Position numbers and translations under genes: made by a program
The notes under the pieces: generated by a model
Seen by the model: only the letters and a program-made list of their open reading frames with translations
Told to the model about the DNA's origin: nothing
Database searches by the model: none
Shown here: positions 1 to 5,888 of the stretch, piece by piece
Layout of the letters: each line of letters starts with the position of its first letter
Position numbering within the stretch: position 1 is the first letter of the stretch
Assembly (NCBI GenBank): GCA_945885645.1
Contig: CAMCYV010000086.1
Coordinates: 1-6,435 of the forward strand
Length of the DNA: 6,435 nucleotides
Direction: 5' to 3'
Source: Bifidobacterium breve
GTDB taxonomy: Bacteria > Actinomycetota > Actinomycetes > S36-B12

Positions 1-317
1 TCATCGTCGTACATGCCGGCGTTAGCGCCTTCATTTTTCTCCAGTGTTCCCAGAACACTATTGAGGCCTGTTGCGCGAGCCGTGTTCACAAGTTTTTGAT
101 CCGCTGGGTCAAGCACCATCGGGGCAGGGGGAATATCGACTCCGTATTCAGCGAGCTTTTCCAACCAGTGCTCCGCATGTGCGTCTTCGATGTCAGCAAG
201 TTCGATTAACGCTTCGGCGCGATCTCCGGTAACCGTTTCTGCAAGCTGACGGTAAAGCAAAGACGCTTTGCGCTCTGCTTCTAGATAGCGCAAAAAACGC
301 TTGGGATCATTGCTCAT
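1..317 (-). CDS. Partial VIT1/CCC1-family Fe/Mn transporter, N-terminal rubrerythrin-like domain
   Basis: Only the first 105 codons are present, and the reading frame runs off the left edge. The visible part is a ferritin-like (rubrerythrin-type) four-helix segment. An E-x6-Y motif occurs twice (E15...Y22 and E96...Y103), and an ExxH metal-ligand motif lies at E44-H47, followed by H50-W51. The pattern of a short ferritin-like domain, a linker after 'GVDIPPAP' (residues 59-66) and a second helix pair ending in 'GMYDD' resembles actinobacterial proteins in which this domain precedes a VIT1/CCC1 membrane domain that exports Fe(II)/Mn(II) from the cytoplasm. The membrane part lies outside the window, so a free-standing rubrerythrin-like protein is possible. 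The ATG follows the aceE stop after 2 nt. A GGAGG at 331-335 (minus), inside the aceE end, is a candidate ribosome-binding site with a rather long 13-nt spacer, so translation is probably coupled to aceE. The domain call is firm and the transporter call is inferred. Confidence 0.75.
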   Translation of the reverse strand, partial: MSNDPKRFLRYLEAERKASLLYRQLAETVTGDRAEALIELADIEDAHAEHWLEKLAEYGVDIPPAPMVLDPADQKLVNTARATGLNSVLGTLEKNEGANAGMYDD

Positions 318-319
318 GA

Positions 320-3052
320 TCAGCCCGAGCCCTCCGTATTTCCTGCATCCGCTGCCGCAGGATCAAGTAGTTGGTACTTATCAATCGCTTGCGCGACTGT
401 TGACTTCTGGATTTTACCCGATGCGGCGAGAGATGCGAGAGTTTGAACGGTGATGGACTCAGCATCAACGAGGAAGTGTCGACGAAGGGCGCCTCGAGTG
501 TCAGAAAGCCCCCACCCATCGGTGCCCAAACTGGCAAAATCGTTGGGGACCCATGAGGCTATTTGGTCTTGTACTGCCCGCATAAAGTCAGAAACCGCAA
601 CAACCGGACCGCTGGTGTTGGCTAGCCGCTCGGTGACATAAGCCTGCCGTGGCTCCTGCTCCGGGTGGAGCAGGTTGTGACGATCAACCTCGAGGCCATC
701 GCGCCGTAGTTCATTCCATGAGGTCACCGACCAAACATCTGCACTGACTCCCCAATCTTGGAGCAGCAGATCCTGGGCCTTGAGGGCCCAGGGCACCCCA
801 ACGCCACTGGCCAGAATCTGCGCCTTAGGTCCAGATCCCGTGGACTCCTTCAGCAAATACATGCCTTTGAGAATCCCGTCAACGTCAACGTTCTCCGGTT
901 CGGCCGGCTGCACATACGGCTCGTTATAGATCGTGAGGTAGTAGTAGACGTTTTCTGAGTCTTCACCGTACATTCGGCGAAGACCATCTTTAATTATGTG
1001 GCCTAGTTCGTATCCGTATGCCGGGTCATAGGAAACAGCAGCGGGGTTGGTGCTCGCCAACAGAATCGAGTGACCGTCTTCATGCTGCAGTCCCTCACCA
1101 TTGAGAGTTGTGCGTCCCGCAGTTGCGCCAAGGACAAACCCGCGCACCATTTGATCCCCTGCTGCCCAGAAAGCATCACCTGTTCGTTGGAAACCAAACA
1201 TTGAGTAGAAAACATAAACCGGAATCATGGGTTCGTTATGTGTTGAATAGGAAGAACCGACAGCCGTGAACGAGGCAACCGAACCTGCCTCGTTGATCCC
1301 TTCGTGCAAAATCTGGCCGTCAATTGCCTCCTTGTAGGAGAGCAGCAATTCACTGTCAACGGATTCGTATTGTTGACCGTGCGGCGAATAGATCTTGGCT
1401 GTTGGGAAAAGTGAATCGATTCCGAAAGTGCGTGCTTCGTCGGGGATGATCGGGACGAAGCGAGCACCGATGTTTTCATCCTTGATGAGATCTTTGAAAA
1501 GTCGAACGAATGCCATGGTGGTGGCAATTGCTTGGTTACCTGAACCTCGCTTCATGACGTCGTAAACCTTGTCGCCGGGTAGAACCAATGGCCGCGACTT
1601 CTCGCGGCGTTGGGGAAGCGAGCCTCCCAGTTGGCGGCGTTGCTCCATCATGTATTGAAGATTTTCGTCTTTGGGCCCTGGGTTGTAGTAGGGAGGAAGA
1701 TATGGATCTACCTCCAATTGGGCATCAGAGATGGGAATGTTCAACCGGTCACGGAAATCCTTGAGGTCTTCCAGTGACAGTTTTTTCATTTGGTGTGTTG
1801 AATTGCGTGCTTCAAAACTTGAGCCAAGCATCCAGCCCTTAATGGTTTTGGCAAGAACGATTGTTGGCTGGCCTTTTGTTTCCGTTGCTGATTTGTATGC
1901 CGCATACATCTTGCGGTAGTCGTGGCCCCCGCGGGAAAGGTTCCAGATGTCTTCGTCGGACCAGCTGTGAACGAGTTTGGCGGTGCGCGGATCGCGACCG
2001 AAGAAGTTCTCGCGAATGTATCCACCGTCATTTGCCTTGTAGGTTTGGAAGTCACCGTCATGTGTGGTGTTCATCAGGTTCACCAAGGCACCGTCACGAT
2101 CAGCCGCGAGGAGTTCATCCCACTGGCGACCCCACACAACCTTGAGCACATTCCATCCGGCACCGCGAAAGAGGGATTCAAGTTCTTGAATGATTTTGCC
2201 GTTACCTCGAACCGGTCCATCAAGACGCTGCAGGTTGCAGTTCACTACAAAGATCAGATTGTCGAGTTCTTCACGGGCTGCAAGACTGATTGCGCCTACG
2301 GCCTCAACTTCGTCCATTTCACCGTCGCCGAGGAAGGCCCATACTTTTTGGCCAGATGTGTCGGCAATTCCACGGTTGTGCAGATACTTATTGAAGCGAG
2401 CTTGGTAAATCGCATTGAGCGGCCCGATTCCCATGGATACGGTGGGGAACTGCCAGAACCAAGGCATGAGGCGAGGGTGCGGGTATGAAGGTAGTCCGCC
2501 ACCGGGGTGAGAAAGCTCTTGACGAAATCCATCCATTTGTGTTTCCGTGAGACGACCTTCGATGAATGCTCGTGCATAAATTCCGGGTGATGCGTGACCT
2601 TGATAAAAAATCTGGTCGGCGCCTTCGGCGTGGGCGGGGCCTTTGAAAAAGTGATTGAATCCAACTTCGTACAGGGTTGCCGAACTTGCATAGGTTGAAA
2701 TATGCCCACCCACGGAAACTCCTGGGCGCTGGGCACGGTGCACCATGATTGCCGCATTCCAGCGGATCATCGCGCGGATCCGGCGTTCTACGACTTCATC
2801 TCCAGGGAACCAAGGTTCGTTATCGGGGGAAATGGAGTTGATGTAGTCGGTGCTGCGCAGGCTGGGCACTCCAACATTGTTTTCGGCAGCCCGGCGAAGA
2901 AGTTCCAACATGAGAAAGCGCGCTCGGTAATTGCCGCCAGATTCAACGAGACCGTCAAAAGACTCCAGCCATTCTTGGGTTTCGGCTGGGTCAATGTCGA
3001 CATATTGAGTGGGAAGCCCACCTGCGAGAAGTGGTGAACGGGGATTTGGCAT
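320..3052 (-). CDS. aceE: Pyruvate dehydrogenase E1 component, homodimeric type
   Basis: This is a full-length, 910-residue, thiamin-diphosphate-dependent E1 of the pyruvate dehydrogenase complex. It decarboxylates pyruvate in the cytosol and passes the acetyl group to the lipoyl domains of E2. E. coli AceE has 887 residues. The ThDP/Mg motif begins with GDGE at 242-245 and ends with NCN at 271-273, followed by QRLDGPV. Counterparts of known E. coli active-site residues are visible: H117 (GGH), H153 (QGHASPG), H420 (NSTHQMKK) in the mobile loop, E588 (GINEAG) and H657 (LQHEDGH). The C-terminal transketolase-like third (from about residue 740, with the GTDGWGLSDTR segment at 843-853) is intact. 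There is no lipoyl domain. The ATG at 3052 is supported by GAGAGG at 3061-3066 (minus) with an 8-nt spacer, and by the family-like N-terminus. The gene is divergent from the DUF3052 gene and followed at 2 nt by the ferritin-like/VIT gene. No truncation, frameshift or missing catalytic residue was seen. Confidence 0.98.
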   Translation of the reverse strand: MPNPRSPLLAGGLPTQYVDIDPAETQEWLESFDGLVESGGNYRARFLMLELLRRAAENNVGVPSLRSTDYINSISPDNEPWFPGDEVVERRIRAMIRWNAAIMVHRAQRPGVSVGGHISTYASSATLYEVGFNHFFKGPAHAEGADQIFYQGHASPGIYARAFIEGRLTETQMDGFRQELSHPGGGLPSYPHPRLMPWFWQFPTVSMGIGPLNAIYQARFNKYLHNRGIADTSGQKVWAFLGDGEMDEVEAVGAISLAAREELDNLIFVVNCNLQRLDGPVRGNGKIIQELESLFRGAGWNVLKVVWGRQWDELLAADRDGALVNLMNTTHDGDFQTYKANDGGYIRENFFGRDPRTAKLVHSWSDEDIWNLSRGGHDYRKMYAAYKSATETKGQPTIVLAKTIKGWMLGSSFEARNSTHQMKKLSLEDLKDFRDRLNIPISDAQLEVDPYLPPYYNPGPKDENLQYMMEQRRQLGGSLPQRREKSRPLVLPGDKVYDVMKRGSGNQAIATTMAFVRLFKDLIKDENIGARFVPIIPDEARTFGIDSLFPTAKIYSPHGQQYESVDSELLLSYKEAIDGQILHEGINEAGSVASFTAVGSSYSTHNEPMIPVYVFYSMFGFQRTGDAFWAAGDQMVRGFVLGATAGRTTLNGEGLQHEDGHSILLASTNPAAVSYDPAYGYELGHIIKDGLRRMYGEDSENVYYYLTIYNEPYVQPAEPENVDVDGILKGMYLLKESTGSGPKAQILASGVGVPWALKAQDLLLQDWGVSADVWSVTSWNELRRDGLEVDRHNLLHPEQEPRQAYVTERLANTSGPVVAVSDFMRAVQDQIASWVPNDFASLGTDGWGLSDTRGALRRHFLVDAESITVQTLASLAASGKIQKSTVAQAIDKYQLLDPAAADAGNTEGSG

Positions 3053-3299
3053 GAGTGTTGCCTCTCAGTTCTCACCTGCAGGATCGCTGCGAGTGAATGT
3101 ACGAGTGAATGTATTTAGTCGTGTGGCAATTTGAGTAGTGCCCATTCTGCCGTGGTCCATATCTTACGGCGGACTGGGTAATCACGGCGAACGCTGTGGA
3201 GTTTCAGTAGGCTATGTCAATGCCCTTCGTGCTGAAGCAGTTCCTAGATCTTTGCCCAATCCACTTGCCAAATGCCGTCGATTTGGGTGAACTATCCCC
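3053..3299. promoter_or_regulatory. Divergent aceE / DUF3052 control region
   Basis: This 247-bp region separates the two divergent genes and must hold promoters for both. On the minus strand, TAAGAT (3161-3166) and TAAATA (3112-3117) fit the actinobacterial TANNNT -10 pattern, but neither has a convincing -35. A perfect TTGACA lies at 3215-3220 (minus) without a good -10 at 16-18 bp. On the plus strand, TAGGCT (3208-3213) is a possible -10, again without a clear -35. The region also contains a 12-bp tandem duplication (3090-3113) and two imperfect copies of ACGGCGRAC 18 bp apart (starting at 3166 and 3184). I found no tRNA-like fold and no strong terminator. That promoters exist here is nearly certain from the layout, but the individual elements are weak guesses. 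Confidence 0.6.
3090..3113. repeat. Perfect 12-bp tandem duplication in the aceE leader
   Basis: The unit CGAGTGAATGTA occurs twice with no gap and no mismatch (3090-3101 and 3102-3113). It lies 38 bp upstream of the aceE start codon, between the candidate -10 elements and the ribosome-binding site. It may be an operator with two direct half-sites, part of the 5' untranslated region, or a chance replication-slippage duplication. The repeat itself is directly visible; any role is inference. Confidence 0.9.
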
Positions 3300-3303
3300 G
3301 TGA
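3214..3303 (+). other. Possible short upstream ORF (27-29 codons) overlapping the DUF3052 start
   Basis: An ATG at 3214, with a second in-frame ATG at 3220, opens a 29- or 27-codon frame beginning MSMPFVLKQF. It ends in a TGA at 3301-3303 that overlaps the GTG start of the DUF3052 gene as GTGA. The second ATG has AGTAGG (3206-3211) 8 nt upstream as a weak ribosome-binding site. Alternatively, if TAGGCT at 3208-3213 is a -10 element, the transcript would start at about 3220 and be leaderless. The 4-nt stop/start overlap resembles translational coupling. Random frames of this length are common, though, and the overlap needs only an A after the GTG. The peptide has no recognisable domain and a single Cys. 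Confidence 0.25.
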
Positions 3304-3716
3304 GCGTTTCATCTCAAGCCCTTGAACGGGCCACCCGGCTTTCATTTAGTGCGGGCCAAATTGTGCAAGAAATAGGTTACGACACGGATTGTGACGCTGA
3401 TTTGCGCGAGGCTATTGTTGAAATCATCGGTTCTGACCTCGTTGACATTGATTTTGACGAAGTCGTTGATGCTGCACTGTTCTGGTTCCGCGAGGACGAC
3501 GGTGATCTCACCGATGCACTCGTTGATGTAATCAGCCCATTAGCCGACCAAGGGGTTGTTTGGCTCCTTACACCGAAGCCCGGGCGCGAGGGGCATATTG
3601 AGCCGGAAGACATTACCGAAGCTGCGCAAACCGCGGGCTTGCGGCAGACCAGCACAATAAGTGCGGGGGAAAATTGGCAGGGGACTCGATTGGTGGCTCC
3701 GCGCGCTAAGCGTTAG
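3300..3716 (+). CDS. DUF3052 family protein (function unknown)
   Basis: This small, acidic, soluble protein of 138 residues matches the actinobacterial DUF3052 family along its whole length as I remember it. Features are an N-terminal 'LSFSAGQIVQEIGYD' segment (14-28), an acidic middle (about 46-76, rich in Asp/Glu, with 'FWFREDDGDLTDAL'), a short hydrophobic strand (VVWLLTPKPGR, 86-96) and a basic tail (GTRLVAPRAKR, 128-138). There are no membrane segments or signal peptide. No biochemical role is known to me. The start is GTG, with GGGTGA at 3285-3290 as a moderate ribosome-binding site (9-nt spacer). The gene is divergent from aceE and lies 10 nt before the peroxiredoxin gene, so the two are probably co-transcribed. 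A similar aceE/DUF3052/peroxiredoxin neighbourhood occurs in other Actinobacteria, including mycobacteria as I recall, which suggests a shared but undefined role near peroxide defence or pyruvate metabolism. Confidence 0.9.
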   Translation: MSVSSQALERATRLSFSAGQIVQEIGYDTDCDADLREAIVEIIGSDLVDIDFDEVVDAALFWFREDDGDLTDALVDVISPLADQGVVWLLTPKPGREGHIEPEDITEAAQTAGLRQTSTISAGENWQGTRLVAPRAKR

Positions 3717-3726
3717 TGTTCGTGCC

Positions 3727-4188
3727 ATGACCATTGCTATCGGCGATCGCGCACCAGAGTTCACCCTGTCCAATCAATTCGGCGAGAGTGTTTCACTTTC
3801 CGATTTTCACGGCAAGAAAAATGTCGTTGTCATGTTCTACCCATTCGCATTCACGGGAATTTGCACGGGTGAACTGTGCACAATTCGTGATCGTCGTGCT
3901 GATTTTATTAACGATGACACTGAAGTGCTCAGCATCTCTTGTGACCCGGTCCCGAGTTTGAAAGTTTTCTCTGAACAGGAGAAGTTTACGCATAATCTTC
4001 TCAGCGACTTTTACCCCCATGGTGTCGTGTCAAAGGCGTATGGCGCGTTCCTCGAAGATAAAGGCTTCGCAACTAGAGCTGCCTACGTTATCGACAAAGA
4101 AGGTATTGTCCGCTGGTCGGTAGTTAATGGACCGGGTGAAGAGCGTAATGCTGATGATTACGCAGCAGCTTTGGCTGAACTTTCTTAG
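3727..4188 (+). CDS. ahpE: AhpE-like peroxiredoxin
   Basis: This thiol peroxidase of the AhpC/TSA superfamily has 153 residues, like mycobacterial AhpE. It reduces hydrogen peroxide, organic peroxides or peroxynitrite in the cytosol. The active-site segment is PFAFTGICTGELC (39-51), with T43 and peroxidatic C46. The supporting arginine is R117 in 'ATRAAYVID'. Other family landmarks are 'GDRAPEFTL' (6-14) and 'LLSDFYPHG' (91-99). Mycobacterial AhpE is a one-Cys enzyme. Here a second cysteine, C51, lies five residues after C46, the spacing of the resolving Cys in Bcp/PrxQ proteins, and a third is C72. The ATG at 3727 fits the family N-terminus. An upstream in-frame GTG at 3661 would add 22 residues overlapping the DUF3052 gene and is not favoured. 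The ribosome-binding site is weak and the gap to the preceding gene is 10 nt, so translation likely depends on the upstream gene. The 3' end overlaps the convergent FUSC gene by 4 nt. Confidence 0.93.
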   Translation: MTIAIGDRAPEFTLSNQFGESVSLSDFHGKKNVVVMFYPFAFTGICTGELCTIRDRRADFINDDTEVLSISCDPVPSLKVFSEQEKFTHNLLSDFYPHGVVSKAYGAFLEDKGFATRAAYVIDKEGIVRWSVVNGPGEERNADDYAAALAELS

Positions 4189-5237
4189 TCTTTTTCGTTC
4201 GCAGTATCTGAATGAGACGTGTCATCAGTTTCGTGAATTGACGCTTTATTTATTTGGTTCACGTGTGAGACGATCCCGCCGATCAGTGCAATTTGTGCGG
4301 TCATGTCTGCACCACGTACCGCTTGGTGGGCGGCGGTCATGCCGATACTTTGAGTTGGATCATCGTTTGCGAGGTTTCCTGCCGCTAACTCGAGTAGGTC
4401 GGCGAGAGGTGAGAGTGCTGCCTTAGGGATTTGGGTACTTGATTGTGAGCGTGTTGCGCTGCGAAGATCGTTGGCGATATTGAGAACTCGAGCGCTCATC
4501 ACCTGGTTTGCTCGAAGCAATTCTTTAAGTGAGTTCAAATCAGCGCTGTTGATCCGCGGGCTCCAACGTGAGTGTTTGGCCAAGTCCTCGTACTGAGCGG
4601 CGAGTCCAAGGACTCTATTGCGCAACTCGACTGCTTGGTCATGCCAAGCGGTTGCATCGTCTTTGGTTGGCTCACCTCGTAGATCTGTTGCAATACGGGC
4701 CAGCACTTCAGCCAACTGAACCTTTACCGCATTGAGACCGGCGGCCAGTTTTTGGGTATCGCGTGTTGGTGATGCCAGAAAAGATGCGACTAAAGCAAAC
4801 AATGCGCCGATCACCACACCGTTAAAACGTTCGAACGCTAACTCCGTTGTCAGATGTGAGCCAACCACCAAAATAACCGTTACCGCCAAACTCGCAGCGA
4901 CTGCAGGTGATTCGCTTGGATTGCTGTATTGCATCAATCTCGCCATAACAAAACTCAAAGCAACAAGAAGCAGAATCACTACCGCGCCACTACCTATGAA
5001 AGAAACTATGACAAGTGCAACGGCGGCGCCAACGAGTGCGCCCAGCAGTTGAATCGATGTTTCCTTTGCCGCGTGGTGGAAAGTCACCCGTGTTGCAACT
5101 ATCGCGGTGATGGCGGCTGGGACTGGGGATGCAAAGGGAATCGCCTCGCTCACCAAATAAGCGAAAAAAGCAGCAAATGAGGTGAGAACAGCCAGCCGAA
5201 CGTAGGTTGTTGGTTTAAAGCGTTTGAGTCGGACCAC
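4185..5237 (-). CDS. FUSC-family (aromatic acid exporter-like) integral membrane protein
   Basis: This 350-residue protein has an N-terminal membrane domain of about six hydrophobic segments (roughly 13-30, 37-50, 63-81, 83-103, 112-127 and 138-154), then a long, mostly helical cytoplasmic region and a polar, acidic tail (about 334-350). This architecture, with the 'SPVPAAITAIVATRVTFHHA' type second segment and the 'GALVGAAVALV' glycine/alanine-rich third segment, fits the FUSC/DUF939 group related to aromatic acid exporters (AaeB, fusaric acid resistance). The family is usually linked to efflux of small organic acids, and the substrate here cannot be told from sequence. The start is GTG at 5237. 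A stop two codons upstream (TGA AGT GTG) excludes extension, and no good ribosome-binding site is visible. The gene starts 24 nt after the ABC ATPase stop on the same strand, so it may be the distal gene of that operon. Its stop overlaps the convergent ahpE stop. Confidence 0.85.
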   Translation of the reverse strand: MVRLKRFKPTTYVRLAVLTSFAAFFAYLVSEAIPFASPVPAAITAIVATRVTFHHAAKETSIQLLGALVGAAVALVIVSFIGSGAVVILLLVALSFVMARLMQYSNPSESPAVAASLAVTVILVVGSHLTTELAFERFNGVVIGALFALVASFLASPTRDTQKLAAGLNAVKVQLAEVLARIATDLRGEPTKDDATAWHDQAVELRNRVLGLAAQYEDLAKHSRWSPRINSADLNSLKELLRANQVMSARVLNIANDLRSATRSQSSTQIPKAALSPLADLLELAAGNLANDDPTQSIGMTAAHQAVRGADMTAQIALIGGIVSHVNQINKASIHETDDTSHSDTANEKD

Positions 5238-5261
5238 ACTTCAGTATCGCAGGGTGAGATT

Positions 5262-5888
5262 TCACCACGTCAAGGTGCGTGTAGCCAGCAAATCCGCCTC
5301 GCTGCGGTCATGGGTGACATGAATTGTCGGGATTCCCTCATTCGTGACCAAGTTCTTGACATCAGCCAACAGGCGTAACCGGGTTTCAGGGTCAAGGGCG
5401 CTATAGGGCTCGTCGAGTAACAGCACGGCTGGTTGTGCAGCAATTGCCCGTGCGAGTGCAACCCGACCTGCTTGCCCACCCGAAAGTTGCCAAGTTTTCT
5501 GGCCAGCTATCTCGCTGAGACCAACCCAGTCAAGAAGCTCATTAGCCCGAGTGCGAGCGGCATTGCGTGACTCGCGTCCAGCCCGAAGCGCATAACCAAT
5601 GTTGTCGATCAAAGACAAATGAGGAAACAACAGTGGCTCTTGAAATACCAGGCCTATTTTGCGTTTATGAATGGGGACCCCGCTGAGATTCTTTCCGTCG
5701 AGCAAGATTTCTCCGCCCAGTGGTGGATTTATTCCAGCCAAAGTGCTCAACAGGGTTGACTTCCCGCATCCGCTGTCTCCTACAACCACCAAGATTTCTC
5801 CCGGGCCAACTGAGAAATTCAAAGCAGGTGTCAGGGCTTTCTCGTATCCGATCATCAAGTCATTAACTTGCAAAATTGAGTGGGTCAC
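5262..5888 (-). CDS. ABC transporter ATP-binding protein (thiamine/iron uptake type)
   Basis: This is a complete 208-residue nucleotide-binding subunit. Visible motifs are Walker A GDSGCGKST (37-45), the Q-loop Q83 in VFQEP, the signature LSGGQ (135-139), Walker B VLLLDE (155-160), the D-loop SALD (163-166) and the switch histidine H193 (VTHD). The protein ends soon after the H-loop and lacks the C-terminal TOBE-type regulatory domain found in FbpC/PotA-like ATPases. Its length is near that of ThiQ. After the signature it reads 'AGRVALARA' where most relatives have 'RQRVALARA'. The GTG start has GAAAGG at 5896-5901 (minus) 7 nt upstream, and it overlaps the permease stop as GTGA, so the two are translationally coupled and surely form one transporter. 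The likely substrate is thiamine (or a thiamine precursor) or Fe(III). The substrate-binding protein would be needed to decide and lies outside the window. Confidence 0.9.
   Translation of the reverse strand: MTHSILQVNDLMIGYEKALTPALNFSVGPGEILVVVGDSGCGKSTLLSTLAGINPPLGGEILLDGKNLSGVPIHKRKIGLVFQEPLLFPHLSLIDNIGYALRAGRESRNAARTRANELLDWVGLSEIAGQKTWQLSGGQAGRVALARAIAAQPAVLLLDEPYSALDPETRLRLLADVKNLVTNEGIPTIHVTHDRSEADLLATRTLTW

Noticed and set aside
1922..2488. Plus-strand open frame of 188 codons inside aceE
   Set aside because: It lies wholly antisense to the conserved ThDP-binding region of aceE. Its composition is that of a complementary-frame shadow, and it has no recognisable domain.
2296..2757. 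Minus-strand frame of 153 codons overlapping aceE in another frame
   Set aside because: It overlaps the well-conserved aceE reading frame completely and its translation resembles no protein family.
3192..3220. Minus-strand promoter based on the perfect TTGACA at 3215-3220
   Set aside because: No acceptable -10 hexamer lies 16-18 bp downstream (the sequence there is CACAGCGT-like), so the -35 match may be chance.
3053..3299. tRNA or structured RNA in the divergent intergenic region
   Set aside because: No cloverleaf, T-loop consensus or long stem could be found on either strand by eye.
3661..3726. N-terminal extension of ahpE from an upstream GTG
   Set aside because: It would add 22 basic residues that overlap the DUF3052 gene and are absent from the family. 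The ATG at 3727 gives the usual 153 residues.
4150..4200. Possible intrinsic terminator after ahpE (weak CAGC/GCTG stem, T-run at 4190-4194)
   Set aside because: The stem is only 4 bp and ends well before the T-run, so it does not have terminator geometry.
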